A stretch of DNA of 64,000 nucleotides from Massilia sp. TS11 (lineage in GTDB: Bacteria > Pseudomonadota > Gammaproteobacteria > Burkholderiales > Burkholderiaceae_D): NCBI RefSeq assembly GCF_022012445.1, contig NZ_JAKLTS010000007.1, positions 62,001 to 126,000 on the forward strand, given 5' to 3'. Within the stretch, counting starts at the first letter, position 1. Each line of letters begins with the position of its first letter. The position numbers and the translations under genes were made by a program. The notes beneath the pieces were generated by a model, which saw only the letters and a list, made by a program, of their open reading frames with translations, searched no databases and had not been told where the DNA came from. This document shows, piece by piece, positions 36,524 to 44,982 of the stretch.

Positions 36524-37186
36524 ATGCTATCTATCGCAAACAAAGTGGAGCAGATCGTCAGTGAGTCGCCATTCCTGATGGAGGGAATGCAGCTCGGCCT
36601 GATCAATCTGTCCGAACTGGCGCGCCAGCTGCGCCCGCAGCTCGAGTCCGACCTGTGGAAGCCGGTCGGCCAGGCCGCCGTTGTCATGGCCCTGCGCCGT
36701 TTCTCGGAGCGGCTGCCAGCCAAGACCCAGCCGATCCGCCCGGTGCTGGCCCCGCGCATGGGCGAAATCACCACGCGCACCGACCTGACCATCTTTACCT
36801 ACCGCCTCGGCGAGCGCAGCAACGAGTGCCAGAAGACTCTGCTGGCCCTGGCCGAGGAACGCCATCCGAGCATGTTCGTCTCGGTCACGCGCGGCGTGCA
36901 CGAGGTGCTGGTCGTGTGCAGCCGGCCCCTGACCCATGTGGTCGAGGACGCGTTCTACGGCGAGCGCCTGCTGGCGCGCGTCGAGAACCTGACCGGCCTG
37001 ACCTTGCGCCTGCACGCCGACACCCACCACACGCCGGGCGTCTACCACGCCGTGCTGAAAAAGCTGGCCTGGGAGAAGATCAGCGTGGTCAATATGCAGT
37101 GCACCTATACCGAGCTGACCCTGCTGCTCGAACAGAGCCAGACGGCGCCGGCCTTCTCGGTGCTGTCGCAGATGGTCACGCACTGA
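36524..37186 (+). CDS. Protein with N-terminal helical module and ACT-like domains, function unknown
   Basis: 220 aa. The N-terminal 60 residues (VEQIVSESPFLMEGMQLGLINLSELARQLRPQLES, then VGQAAVVMALRRF) look like a small DNA-binding-like helical module. Residues about 90-220 resemble ACT or aspartate-kinase regulatory domains (ENLTGLTLRLHADTHHTPGVYHAVLKKLAWEKISVVNMQCTYTELTLLLEQSQ). No kinase domain is present. A strong GGAGGGGGG-like ribosome site precedes the ATG. It is followed 1 bp later by an oxygenase-like gene. A role in sensing a small ligand is a guess. Confidence 0.75.
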   Translation: MLSIANKVEQIVSESPFLMEGMQLGLINLSELARQLRPQLESDLWKPVGQAAVVMALRRFSERLPAKTQPIRPVLAPRMGEITTRTDLTIFTYRLGERSNECQKTLLALAEERHPSMFVSVTRGVHEVLVVCSRPLTHVVEDAFYGERLLARVENLTGLTLRLHADTHHTPGVYHAVLKKLAWEKISVVNMQCTYTELTLLLEQSQTAPAFSVLSQMVTH

Positions 37187-37187
37187 G

Positions 37188-37835
37188 GTGCAGCTCAGCT
37201 ACCGCAAGCCCCAGCCGGGGCGCGACTACTGGGTGCAGGACGATTTCCTGCCGGACGCGCAGGCCGTGTCGGCGCGCTGCTATGCGCGCAGCGAATGGGA
37301 ATACGGCTTTCCGCACAGCGATCTGCCCTGGCCCGGCATGCGCGCGCCGCAGGCGCTCACGCCCGCCGAGCTCGAGCATGTGGAAGCCTGGGTGCGGCGC
37401 CAGACCGGGGCGCGCCGGCTATGGCAGGTGCAGCCGCCCGACGGCCGCGCGCTCAACCACAACCATGTGCAGCTGGTCGGCATGGCCGAGTCGGGCCCGC
37501 GCCCGCACACCGATTCCCTCAAGCTGTGCAAGTATGCGGCTGTGCTGTATCTGTCGCCCGATCCCGACCCCGACACCGGCACCTCGTTCTACCGGCTGCG
37601 CTATCCGGACGGGCGGCTGGGCGGCAATATCGTGCTGCCACCGCATGCCAATCTGCGCGAGGCGCTGAAGGTGAAGGGCCTGCCGTTGGAGGCCTGGCAC
37701 GAGGAAGTGCGGATCGCCAACCGCTTCAACCGCATCCTGCTGTACAAGGCCAACCTGGTGCACTCGGCCACCAATTACTTCGGCTTCGCCCAGCACGAAC
37801 GGCGCATGACGGCCGTATTCTTCTGGATGGCCTGA
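37188..37835 (+). CDS. 2OG-Fe(II) oxygenase-like protein (DUF6445 type)
   Basis: 215 aa. A candidate iron-binding facial triad is H107-x-D109 (GPRPHTDSLKL) and H192 (ANLVHSATNYFG), with R205/R206 in HERRMTAVFF to bind 2-oxoglutarate, as in the prolyl-4-hydroxylase fold. YWVQDDFLPDAQAVSARCYA is the usual opening of DUF6445-type proteins. It starts with GTG directly after the preceding stop, with only CTGAGG as a weak ribosome site, so it depends on translation of the ACT-like gene. Convergent with the LD-carboxypeptidase gene. The substrate is unknown. Confidence 0.75.
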   Translation: MQLSYRKPQPGRDYWVQDDFLPDAQAVSARCYARSEWEYGFPHSDLPWPGMRAPQALTPAELEHVEAWVRRQTGARRLWQVQPPDGRALNHNHVQLVGMAESGPRPHTDSLKLCKYAAVLYLSPDPDPDTGTSFYRLRYPDGRLGGNIVLPPHANLREALKVKGLPLEAWHEEVRIANRFNRILLYKANLVHSATNYFGFAQHERRMTAVFFWMA

Positions 37836-37838
37836 GCC

Positions 37839-38879
37839 TTAAGCGACGGCCGGTTCGAGCAGGGTCAGGGTCTGGGCCTCGGTGTCGAGGCGTGCCTGGA
37901 TGCCCATCGGCAGGGTGATCTGGTCGCGGATGTGGCCGAAGGAATAGCCGATCACGGTCGGAATCTTGCGCGGCTGCAGATGCAGGTCCATCGTCTGTTC
38001 GAACGACAGGGCCGGGTCGGCGTCTTTCGGGCCGCACTCCTCGCACACGCCGACGATCAGCGCGCGCGCCCGGTCAAAGCCATAGGCCAGATCGAGCTGG
38101 GTCATCATGCGGTCGATCTTGTAGGGCGGCTCGTTGACGTCTTCGAGGAACAGCAGGTGGTCCTTGAAGTCGATCCCATACGGCGTGCCGGCCAGGGCCG
38201 CCACCAGCGACAGATTCCCGCCCAGCAGCGGGCCGGTGGCCACGCCGCTGTGGATGGTGCGCGCCGCGTACAGGGGATTGTCGCGCGCGCGCTCGATGTT
38301 CTCGGGCGCCAGCGGCAGGGTCATGCTCGGCTGCGGATCGCACAGCAGGGCCATCAGCTGGGCCATGCTGAACTCGGACGGATGGCTGCTGCCGAGCACC
38401 GGACCGTGGAAGGACACCACCCCGGCCTGGCGCAGAAACGCATAGTGGTAGGTGGTGATGTCGGAATAGCCGATCAGCGCCTTCGGATGGGCGCGCACCA
38501 GCTTGTAATCGATGTAGGGCAGGGCCGAGATGCCGCCCGAACCGCCGCGCACCGCCCAGATCGCCTTGATCGCGGGGTCGAGCAGGGCCGCATGCAGGTC
38601 GGCCACACGCTCGGCGACAGAGCCGGCGTAATTGCCATGCTGGGCGAGGATATTGGCGCCCACGCGCGCGCGGAACCCGAGGGTCTCGAGATTCCGCACG
38701 CAGCGTTCGACGGCCGCTTCGTTGGTGCGGCCGCTGGGGGCAAGGATGGCGACGGTGTCGCCCGGCGCCAGACGCGGCGGCTTGATCAGTTTCATCGTGC
38801 TGCGCGCCTGGGCCGGCAAGGCAGGCGAGAAGGCGGCCGCCGCGGCCAGTGAAGCGAAGGCGCGGCGGCTGACCCCCAT
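37839..38879 (-). CDS. Tat-exported LD-carboxypeptidase (S66 family)
   Basis: 346 aa serine peptidase of the LdcA/MccF family; such enzymes remove the terminal D-Ala from murein tetrapeptides or cleave related amide bonds. The nucleophile is S139 in IGYSDIT; the Glu lies in LFLEDVNEPPYKIDRM and the His in GYSFGH. The N-terminus MGVSRRAFASLAAAAAFSPA is a twin-arginine signal, so it is periplasmic, whereas E. coli LdcA is cytosolic. The ATG shares a base with the TonB receptor stop (TGATG), so the two are translationally coupled. An ATG further upstream would lie inside the receptor gene and hide the signal. Confidence 0.88.
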   Translation of the reverse strand: MGVSRRAFASLAAAAAFSPALPAQARSTMKLIKPPRLAPGDTVAILAPSGRTNEAAVERCVRNLETLGFRARVGANILAQHGNYAGSVAERVADLHAALLDPAIKAIWAVRGGSGGISALPYIDYKLVRAHPKALIGYSDITTYHYAFLRQAGVVSFHGPVLGSSHPSEFSMAQLMALLCDPQPSMTLPLAPENIERARDNPLYAARTIHSGVATGPLLGGNLSLVAALAGTPYGIDFKDHLLFLEDVNEPPYKIDRMMTQLDLAYGFDRARALIVGVCEECGPKDADPALSFEQTMDLHLQPRKIPTVIGYSFGHIRDQITLPMGIQARLDTEAQTLTLLEPAVA

Positions 38880-41710
38880 CAGAGGAACTTCCAGGTGCCC
38901 TGGAGGGTGAAGGAACGGCCACGCGGGTCGGCCACACGCGGCTCCCACGAGGAACCGGCGCCGGTGTTGCTGTCATAGGTGACGGCGAACGGCGGGTCGG
39001 TGTTGAAGATGTTCTTCACGCCGCCGGTCAGGGTCAGACCCTTGATGCCGGTGTAGCTGACGCTGGTGTTGAAGATGCTGTAGGACTTGACCTTAGCATT
39101 CCATTCCGGCGGAGACACCTTGCCGTTGGCCACACCCGGCAGCACCTGGTCTTTATAGCCATCGCGGTAGATGTTCTGGAACAGGAAGGACCACGGACCG
39201 TCGGCATAGGTGACGAAGGCGGTGTGCTTCCACTTCAGGCCGAGGTCGCCGGTGAAAGTGAACAGGCCGACTTCGCTCGGGCCCCAGTTGGCCGAGGCCA
39301 GCGGCTTGCTCTTCTTCTCGAGCAGGCGGGTGCCGTCGATGCCGACCGTCCAGCGGGCGCTACCGATCCGGCCATTGGTGCGGGCGCCGACTTCCACGCC
39401 GCGCGTGATCTGCGAACCGGCGTTCAGCCAGCGCTGGTCGATCATGGTCAGGTTGCCCGCGGCGTCGCGGATGAAGGAGTCCTTGAACAGGTTGTAGTTG
39501 GCGATCATCGTGGCCAGGTCGAGCGACTTGATCACGTCTTCCTTCTTGACCATCCACCAGTCCATATTGAAGGAGAAGCTGCCCGGCTCAAACACGAAGC
39601 CCAGGCTGCCCTGCTTGGCCGTTTCCGGACCCAGGTTGTTCTTGCCGCCGGTACGGATGATCGGGGTGATCGAGCCGCAACCCGGCTTGGTGGTGTCGAC
39701 CTTGCCGGTCGGGCAGCTGCCCGGATCGGCCAGATCCTTGCCGGCGTAGGTCGAATCGGTCACGCCGTTGAACAGCTGGTTGAAGGCCGGGGCGCGGAAG
39801 CCGGTGTTGTAGGAGCTGCGCACCATGAAGCTGTTGGCCGGCTGCCAGCGCAGCGAGACTTTCGGATTGAAGGTGCTGCCGAAGCCGTCGTACTGGTCGC
39901 GTCGGCCAGCCACGTTGACTTCCAGGCTCTTCAGCACCGGAATCAGGAATTCGAAGTACACGGCCTTGATGTTGCGGCTCACCGTGTTGAGGGCGTTGGC
40001 ATCGTCGAACGGCGCGTTCAGGATGGCCGGACGGCTGGCGGCTTCACGCACGTCGCCGTTGAAGCGGTATTCCTCTTTGCGCAGGTCGGTACCGAAGGCG
40101 GCCATCAGGGCGCCGGCCGGCATCTTGTACAGCTCGCCCGACACGGCGAAGTCGAACTGGGTCAGCACGGTCTTGCCGCCGTACAGGACGACGCCCTCGG
40201 CCGAGGCGCCCTTGATCAGGTCGAGCGCGGCCTGGGACTGGGTTTCACCCGGCTTCAGGAAGGGATTGATGATGCCGGTGCCGAGCGCGGCGGCCAGCTT
40301 GGCCGTGTAGACATAGCCGGTGCCCAGGCGCGAGGTCGACGAGGACTCGGCCTTCGAAATGCCGGTGCGGTAGTCCCAGCTGCCGATCTGGCCGTCCAGG
40401 CCGATCTGCAGGCGGTTGGCATTGGTGCGCGTCTTGATCTGACGGTTGCCGCACTCCATGCAGCGCCAGCGGTAGGCGATCGGCAGACCGTAGTTGCCCT
40501 GGATGCTGGGGAACACGGCGGCGATGGCATTGAACACGTAGTTATAGGCCGAACCCGTGCTCGGGTAGAAGGAGCTGGCGTTGAACGTGGTCGAGCCCGG
40601 CGAGATCTGGTTCGGCGAGAAGCTCTTGGCCACTTCGACCACGGAACCCACGGCCTCGGCCGACAGACGGTGGCCGTTCGGCAGGTTGAAGGTACCGCGC
40701 AGCACATAGTTGGAGTTGGTCACCGGCTGCTGCAGCACGGCGGCGCGGCCCGTATCCCAGGCGCAGCCATACTTGGCCGAGGGCGTATCCCACAGCACTT
40801 CGTCGTAGGCGGCCATGCCGTCGATCGTGTTACAGCCCGGCTGGCCCGGCAGGTCGAGCACGTTGATGCCGGTATAGGTCTGGGTGCCGCCCGGCAGGGT
40901 CGGGCCGGTGTTCGAGGACTTCGACAGGATCGTGTTGCCGAGCGAGGTCGCGAACACGGTGGCGAACGGGGTGCCGCGCGTGTCGACCGACAGGCCGCGG
41001 TTCGGCTGGAAGGTGTTGACGAAGGAGCGCTGGTCGCCGCGCAGGGCCTTGTTGTCGCTCTGGGCCAGGGACAGCAGGATGTTGTAGCCATCCTTGTCGA
41101 GGTCGCCCTTACCGGCCAGGAAGGTGACGCGGTCGATGTCGCCGCCGCCCATCTGGGTCTTGTCGTGGAAGCCCGAAATCTGGGCGCCCTCGTAATTGGT
41201 CTTCAGGATGAAGTTGATCACGCCGCCGATGGCGTCGGTACCGTAGATGGCCGAGGCGCCGTCTTTCAGCACTTCGACGCGTTCGATGGCGGCCATCGGG
41301 ATCGAGTTCAGGTCGACCGCCTGGCCCTTCATGCCGTGGGTGGCGACGCGCCGGCCGTTGAGCAGCACCAGGGTCGAGTCGGCGCCCTGGCCGCGCAGGT
41401 TGGCCGAAGACGCGCCGTTATTGCCGCGCTGGGCGCCCGAAGTCACGTCCGAGTTCGAGGCCAGATTGTCCGAGCCGTTGCCGTTGATGTTCAGGGTGGC
41501 GATCAGCTGTTCGGCCGTCACGATGCCCTGGGCTTCGATCTGCTTGGCCGAAATCACTTCGACCGGCAGCGCGCCTTCCTTGGCGATACGTTTGATGCTG
41601 GAGCCCGTGATTTCCACGCGCTGGACCTTCTCGGGCGGGGCCTCCTGGGCCAGGGCCGGGCCGGCCACGCCGATCAGGGCAATCAGGTGCGCAAGTTTCT
41701 TAAGCTTCAC
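38879..41710 (-). CDS. TonB-dependent outer-membrane receptor
   Basis: 943 aa. A signal peptide (MKLKKLAHLIALIGVAGPALAQ) leads into the plug domain (VEITGSSIKRIAKEGALPVEVISAKQIEAQG, LRGQGADSTLVLLNGRRVA, AIERVEVLKDGASAIYGTDAIGGVINFI) and a 22-strand-type barrel ending RSFTLQGTWKFL. The GSSIKR start and VNLNSIPMAAIERVE-like plug are of the large CirA-like group common in Massilia relatives, often for peptides or glycans. It starts with GTG, with GGAGAG upstream. Coupled with the LD-carboxypeptidase, so its ligand may be muropeptide-like (inference). Confidence 0.93.
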   Translation of the reverse strand: MKLKKLAHLIALIGVAGPALAQEAPPEKVQRVEITGSSIKRIAKEGALPVEVISAKQIEAQGIVTAEQLIATLNINGNGSDNLASNSDVTSGAQRGNNGASSANLRGQGADSTLVLLNGRRVATHGMKGQAVDLNSIPMAAIERVEVLKDGASAIYGTDAIGGVINFILKTNYEGAQISGFHDKTQMGGGDIDRVTFLAGKGDLDKDGYNILLSLAQSDNKALRGDQRSFVNTFQPNRGLSVDTRGTPFATVFATSLGNTILSKSSNTGPTLPGGTQTYTGINVLDLPGQPGCNTIDGMAAYDEVLWDTPSAKYGCAWDTGRAAVLQQPVTNSNYVLRGTFNLPNGHRLSAEAVGSVVEVAKSFSPNQISPGSTTFNASSFYPSTGSAYNYVFNAIAAVFPSIQGNYGLPIAYRWRCMECGNRQIKTRTNANRLQIGLDGQIGSWDYRTGISKAESSSTSRLGTGYVYTAKLAAALGTGIINPFLKPGETQSQAALDLIKGASAEGVVLYGGKTVLTQFDFAVSGELYKMPAGALMAAFGTDLRKEEYRFNGDVREAASRPAILNAPFDDANALNTVSRNIKAVYFEFLIPVLKSLEVNVAGRRDQYDGFGSTFNPKVSLRWQPANSFMVRSSYNTGFRAPAFNQLFNGVTDSTYAGKDLADPGSCPTGKVDTTKPGCGSITPIIRTGGKNNLGPETAKQGSLGFVFEPGSFSFNMDWWMVKKEDVIKSLDLATMIANYNLFKDSFIRDAAGNLTMIDQRWLNAGSQITRGVEVGARTNGRIGSARWTVGIDGTRLLEKKSKPLASANWGPSEVGLFTFTGDLGLKWKHTAFVTYADGPWSFLFQNIYRDGYKDQVLPGVANGKVSPPEWNAKVKSYSIFNTSVSYTGIKGLTLTGGVKNIFNTDPPFAVTYDSNTGAGSSWEPRVADPRGRSFTLQGTWKFL

Positions 41711-41844
41711 GGGGTCTCTCCTTCCAGATAAATTTTTGTAATCGTTACTACAGCTCTATGAATCGAGGGTACGCAAGTGGTGTTAACCAGACCAATGAAA
41801 ATACCAGTTAAGCCTATAACTTTTGCTCATAAACCAGAAATTTT

Positions 41845-43602
41845 TTAGCGAAAAGCCTTGTCCCGTGCAGGGACATCGAGGTCCAGGTAGCGCCAGGCCG
41901 TGAATTCGACCGGATGGCGCTTGTAGTTTTTTAACCACGGCTGGCGCAGGTCGGCCGAAATCGGGTGGGTCAGCAGCACCCAGGGGTTGTAGGCGTGGAT
42001 CAGATTATTCATGCCCTGGTAGAGCTGCTGACGCGCCGGCGAATCCTGCAGCGCGCGCGCCTGCTCGTACAGGCGGTTGTAGTCGGGCTGGTTGAAGCGC
42101 GCATAGTTGGCGCGTCCCGCGTTCGGCCCGTACAGCAGCTGGTAGAAGTTGTCGCCGTCGGGGAAGTCGGCCAGCCAGTTGGTCTCGAACATCATCACCT
42201 TGCCCAGGCGCGAAGCCTTGATGATCTCGCCCTTCTTGTCGCTCTTGAACACCACGCGCAGGCCGACCGCGTTCAGGCTCTTGCGCCACATCTCGTCGCG
42301 CAGGCGGCCGACCACCGAGGCTTCGCTGTGCATGACCAGGGTCAGCGGGCGTCCGGCCGGGTCGGTGCGGAAACCGTCCGGCCCCCGGCGGTAGCCGAAG
42401 CGCTCGAGCAGGGCGCGCGCCAGCGCCGGGTCATACGCGATCGGGCTGCGGTAGGCGGCGTCGTAGCCGAGCATGCCGGGCGGCAGCGGCGACTGGGCCG
42501 GCAGGGCCAGGCCCTTCTTCAGCAGGGCGATGTCCTCGACACTGTTGTAGGACAGGGCGATCGCGCGGCGCAGGGCCACGTGGGCCTGGTCCATGCCCCC
42601 GATGACGGGGTCGTCCATGTTCATCCACATGTAGTAGGTCTGCAGCGTCGGGAAGCGCGACAGCACGATGCCGCGCCGCGCCAGCTCCGGCTTCAGGCGG
42701 CCGTCGGCCAGCACCATGTCGGTCATCGACTCGGGCACCTGCTCGAGGTAGTCGTACTCGCCGCCGAGAAAGCCCAGCATGCGGCCCTGGAATTCCTCGG
42801 CCACCTTGACCTCGACCCGGTCCACGCGCGGCAGACGCTGGCCGGCCAGGGCGCTGGCCAGGGCCGCGTCCTCGGGCGTGGCCGGCGCCGCCGTGCTCTG
42901 GAACACATGGCGCGACAGGGGATTGGCCAGCAGCTCGATCTTGCTGCTGCGCTTCCATTCGCCGAGGATGAACGGACCGGTGCCGACCGGATGGTTGCCG
43001 ACCTGGCCCGGATAGGCCTCGACCACCTCGCGCGCGACGGCCGAGGCGGCCGGGGTGGCCAGATAGAACAGGAAATTGCTGTCCGGCGCGGCCAGGCGGA
43101 TGCGCAAGGTGTAGCGGTCGAGGGCCTGCAGGCCGGGAATGGCGGTATCGATGCGGAAGTCGCGCTTGAGGGCGGCGTCGCCGGCCAGCTTGCCGTCGAA
43201 CAGGAACAGCCAGGGCGACTTCAGGGCCGGGTCATACAGGCGCTTGAGCGCGTAGACATAGTCGGCCGCCGTCAGTTCGCGCGCCTTGCCGCCCAGGGCC
43301 GGGTCGGGCGTGAACAGAATGCCGGGGCGCAGGCGGAAGGTATAGCTGAGGCCATCGGGGCTGACCTCGGGCAGGGCCGCGGCCGTGTTCGGCGCCAGTT
43401 TGACCGGGCGCGCCAGATAGTCGTAGCGCAGCAGGGGATCGAACAGGTTTTCCACCAGCGACAGCGTGCCCAGGTCCGAGGCCACGGCCGGATCGAGGGC
43501 CGACTCGCTGCTGGTGATGAACATGTGCAGGGTCTTCTCGGCCAGGGCCGGCAGCGGCAGGGCCAGGGCGGCGGCCAGCAGAACGGGGAGGATGCGCTTC
43601 AT
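41845..43602 (-). CDS. Peptide/oligopeptide ABC substrate-binding protein (SBP_bac_5), orphan
   Basis: 585 aa periplasmic binding protein with a Sec signal (MKRILPVLLAAALALPLPALA) and no lipobox. It has family blocks such as DPLLRYDYLARPVKLAPNTAAALPEVSPDGLSYTFRLRPGI, VGTGPFILGEWKR and NWLADFPDGDNFYQLLYGPN. No ABC permease or ATPase genes adjoin it. The start at 43602 was chosen for the signal peptide. In E. coli an orphan homologue, MppA, binds murein tripeptide; the neighbourhood makes that a reasonable but untested analogy. Confidence 0.92.
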   Translation of the reverse strand: MKRILPVLLAAALALPLPALAEKTLHMFITSSESALDPAVASDLGTLSLVENLFDPLLRYDYLARPVKLAPNTAAALPEVSPDGLSYTFRLRPGILFTPDPALGGKARELTAADYVYALKRLYDPALKSPWLFLFDGKLAGDAALKRDFRIDTAIPGLQALDRYTLRIRLAAPDSNFLFYLATPAASAVAREVVEAYPGQVGNHPVGTGPFILGEWKRSSKIELLANPLSRHVFQSTAAPATPEDAALASALAGQRLPRVDRVEVKVAEEFQGRMLGFLGGEYDYLEQVPESMTDMVLADGRLKPELARRGIVLSRFPTLQTYYMWMNMDDPVIGGMDQAHVALRRAIALSYNSVEDIALLKKGLALPAQSPLPPGMLGYDAAYRSPIAYDPALARALLERFGYRRGPDGFRTDPAGRPLTLVMHSEASVVGRLRDEMWRKSLNAVGLRVVFKSDKKGEIIKASRLGKVMMFETNWLADFPDGDNFYQLLYGPNAGRANYARFNQPDYNRLYEQARALQDSPARQQLYQGMNNLIHAYNPWVLLTHPISADLRQPWLKNYKRHPVEFTAWRYLDLDVPARDKAFR

Positions 43603-43735
43603 GGTGGCCGTATGATACGGCGCGCGCCGCCGATTCCCAAGCATAAGCCAGACTCATACCCGCTCTGTCTTTTTTCATCACTGCCGGCCTATACTCTCGC
43701 TGCACAATGCAAAGAATTTTTCTTTTGGCAAGCTC

Positions 43736-44974
43736 ATGGCACTGAACTACATCTGGTCCGGATTCTTCCTCGTTGGCTTCGTGGCCGCGCTCGCCCAGTG
43801 GATCTTCCTCGGCGACACCGAGATCTTCAAGAAGATCATCGACGGCACCTTCGAGTCGGCCAAGATCGGCGTGATGGACATCGCCCTGCCGCTGGCCGGC
43901 GTGATGACCCTGTGGCTGGGCCTGATGAATGTGGGCGAAAAGGCCGGCGCCGTGGCCTGGATGGCGCGCCTGATCGCGCCCTTCTTCTCGCGCCTGTTCC
44001 CGAGCGTGCCGAAAGACCACCCGGCCACCGGCCACATGGTGATGAATTTCTCGGCCAATCTGCTCGGCCTCGACAATGCCGCCACCCCCTTCGGCCTGAA
44101 GGCGATGGAGTCGCTGCAGACCCTGAACCCGAACAAGGACGAGGCCAGCGACGCCCAGATCACCTTCCTGGTCATGCACACCTCGGGCCTGACCCTGATT
44201 CCGCTGGCCATCATGGCGCAGCGCGCGATTCTCGGCGCCAAGGACCCGTCCGACATCTTCATCCCGTGCATGATCGCGACCTATATCGCGACCCTGGCCG
44301 GGATCCTGGTGATCTCCGTGCGCCAGCGCCTGAACCTGCTGCACGGCGTGGTGCTGGCCTGGCTGGGCGGGATCACGGCGGTGCTGGTCGGCCTGGTCTA
44401 CGCGATGACCCAGTTCATGAGCAAGACCGAAGTCGAAGTGGCGTCCAAGCTGTTCTCCAACCTGATCCTGTTGAGCATCATCGTGGCCTTCATCGTCGGC
44501 GCCCTGCGCAAGCGCGTGAATGTCTACGACGCCTTCATCGAAGGGGCCAAGGGCGGCATCCAGACCTCGCTGACCGTGATTCCCTACCTGGTCGGGATGC
44601 TGGTGGCGATCAGCGTGATCCGCAATTCCGGCGTGCTCGGCTTCATCGTCCAGGGCATGGGCTGGTGCTTTGCCCAGCTCGGCATGAACACGGATTTCAC
44701 GGCCGCCCTGCCGACCGCGCTGATGAAGCCCCTGTCCGGTTCCGGCTCGCGCGCAATGATGATCGACGCCATGAAGACCTACGGCGTCGACTCCTTCGTC
44801 GGGCGCCTGGCCTGCATCTTCCAGGGCTCGGCCGACACCACCTTCTACATCGTGGCCCTGTATTTCGGCTCGGTCGGCATCAAGAAGACCCGCTATGCGA
44901 TCTCGGCCGGCCTGACCGCCGACCTGATCGGCATCATCGCCGCCATCGGGGTGGCCTACCTGTTCTTCCACTAA
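43736..44974 (+). CDS. Fused SpmA/SpmB-type membrane protein (nucleoside-recognition/gate domains)
   Basis: 412 aa integral membrane protein with about ten hydrophobic segments. The N-terminal half matches SpmA (GLMNVGEKAGAVAWMARLIAPFFSRLFPSVP, MNFSANLLGLDNAATPFGLKAMESLQ) and the C-terminal half SpmB (YDAFIEGAKGGIQTSLTVIPYLVGMLVAI, ALPTALMKPLSGSGSRAMM, DTTFYIVALYFGSVGIKKTRYA). In Bacillus these are separate spore-maturation proteins. The organism here is not a spore former, and the protein precedes dacB by 8 bp. Transport or flippase-like activity is unproven. Confidence 0.9.
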   Translation: MALNYIWSGFFLVGFVAALAQWIFLGDTEIFKKIIDGTFESAKIGVMDIALPLAGVMTLWLGLMNVGEKAGAVAWMARLIAPFFSRLFPSVPKDHPATGHMVMNFSANLLGLDNAATPFGLKAMESLQTLNPNKDEASDAQITFLVMHTSGLTLIPLAIMAQRAILGAKDPSDIFIPCMIATYIATLAGILVISVRQRLNLLHGVVLAWLGGITAVLVGLVYAMTQFMSKTEVEVASKLFSNLILLSIIVAFIVGALRKRVNVYDAFIEGAKGGIQTSLTVIPYLVGMLVAISVIRNSGVLGFIVQGMGWCFAQLGMNTDFTAALPTALMKPLSGSGSRAMMIDAMKTYGVDSFVGRLACIFQGSADTTFYIVALYFGSVGIKKTRYAISAGLTADLIGIIAAIGVAYLFFH

Positions 44975-44982
44975 GGATACGC

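Noticed and set aside
41965..44982. Open frame preceding and continuous with dacB, covering the peptide-binding protein antisense and the SpmA/B gene in another frame
   Set aside because: Only the part from 44983 is coding (signal peptide and ribosome site); the upstream part is a shadow, not an N-terminal fusion.
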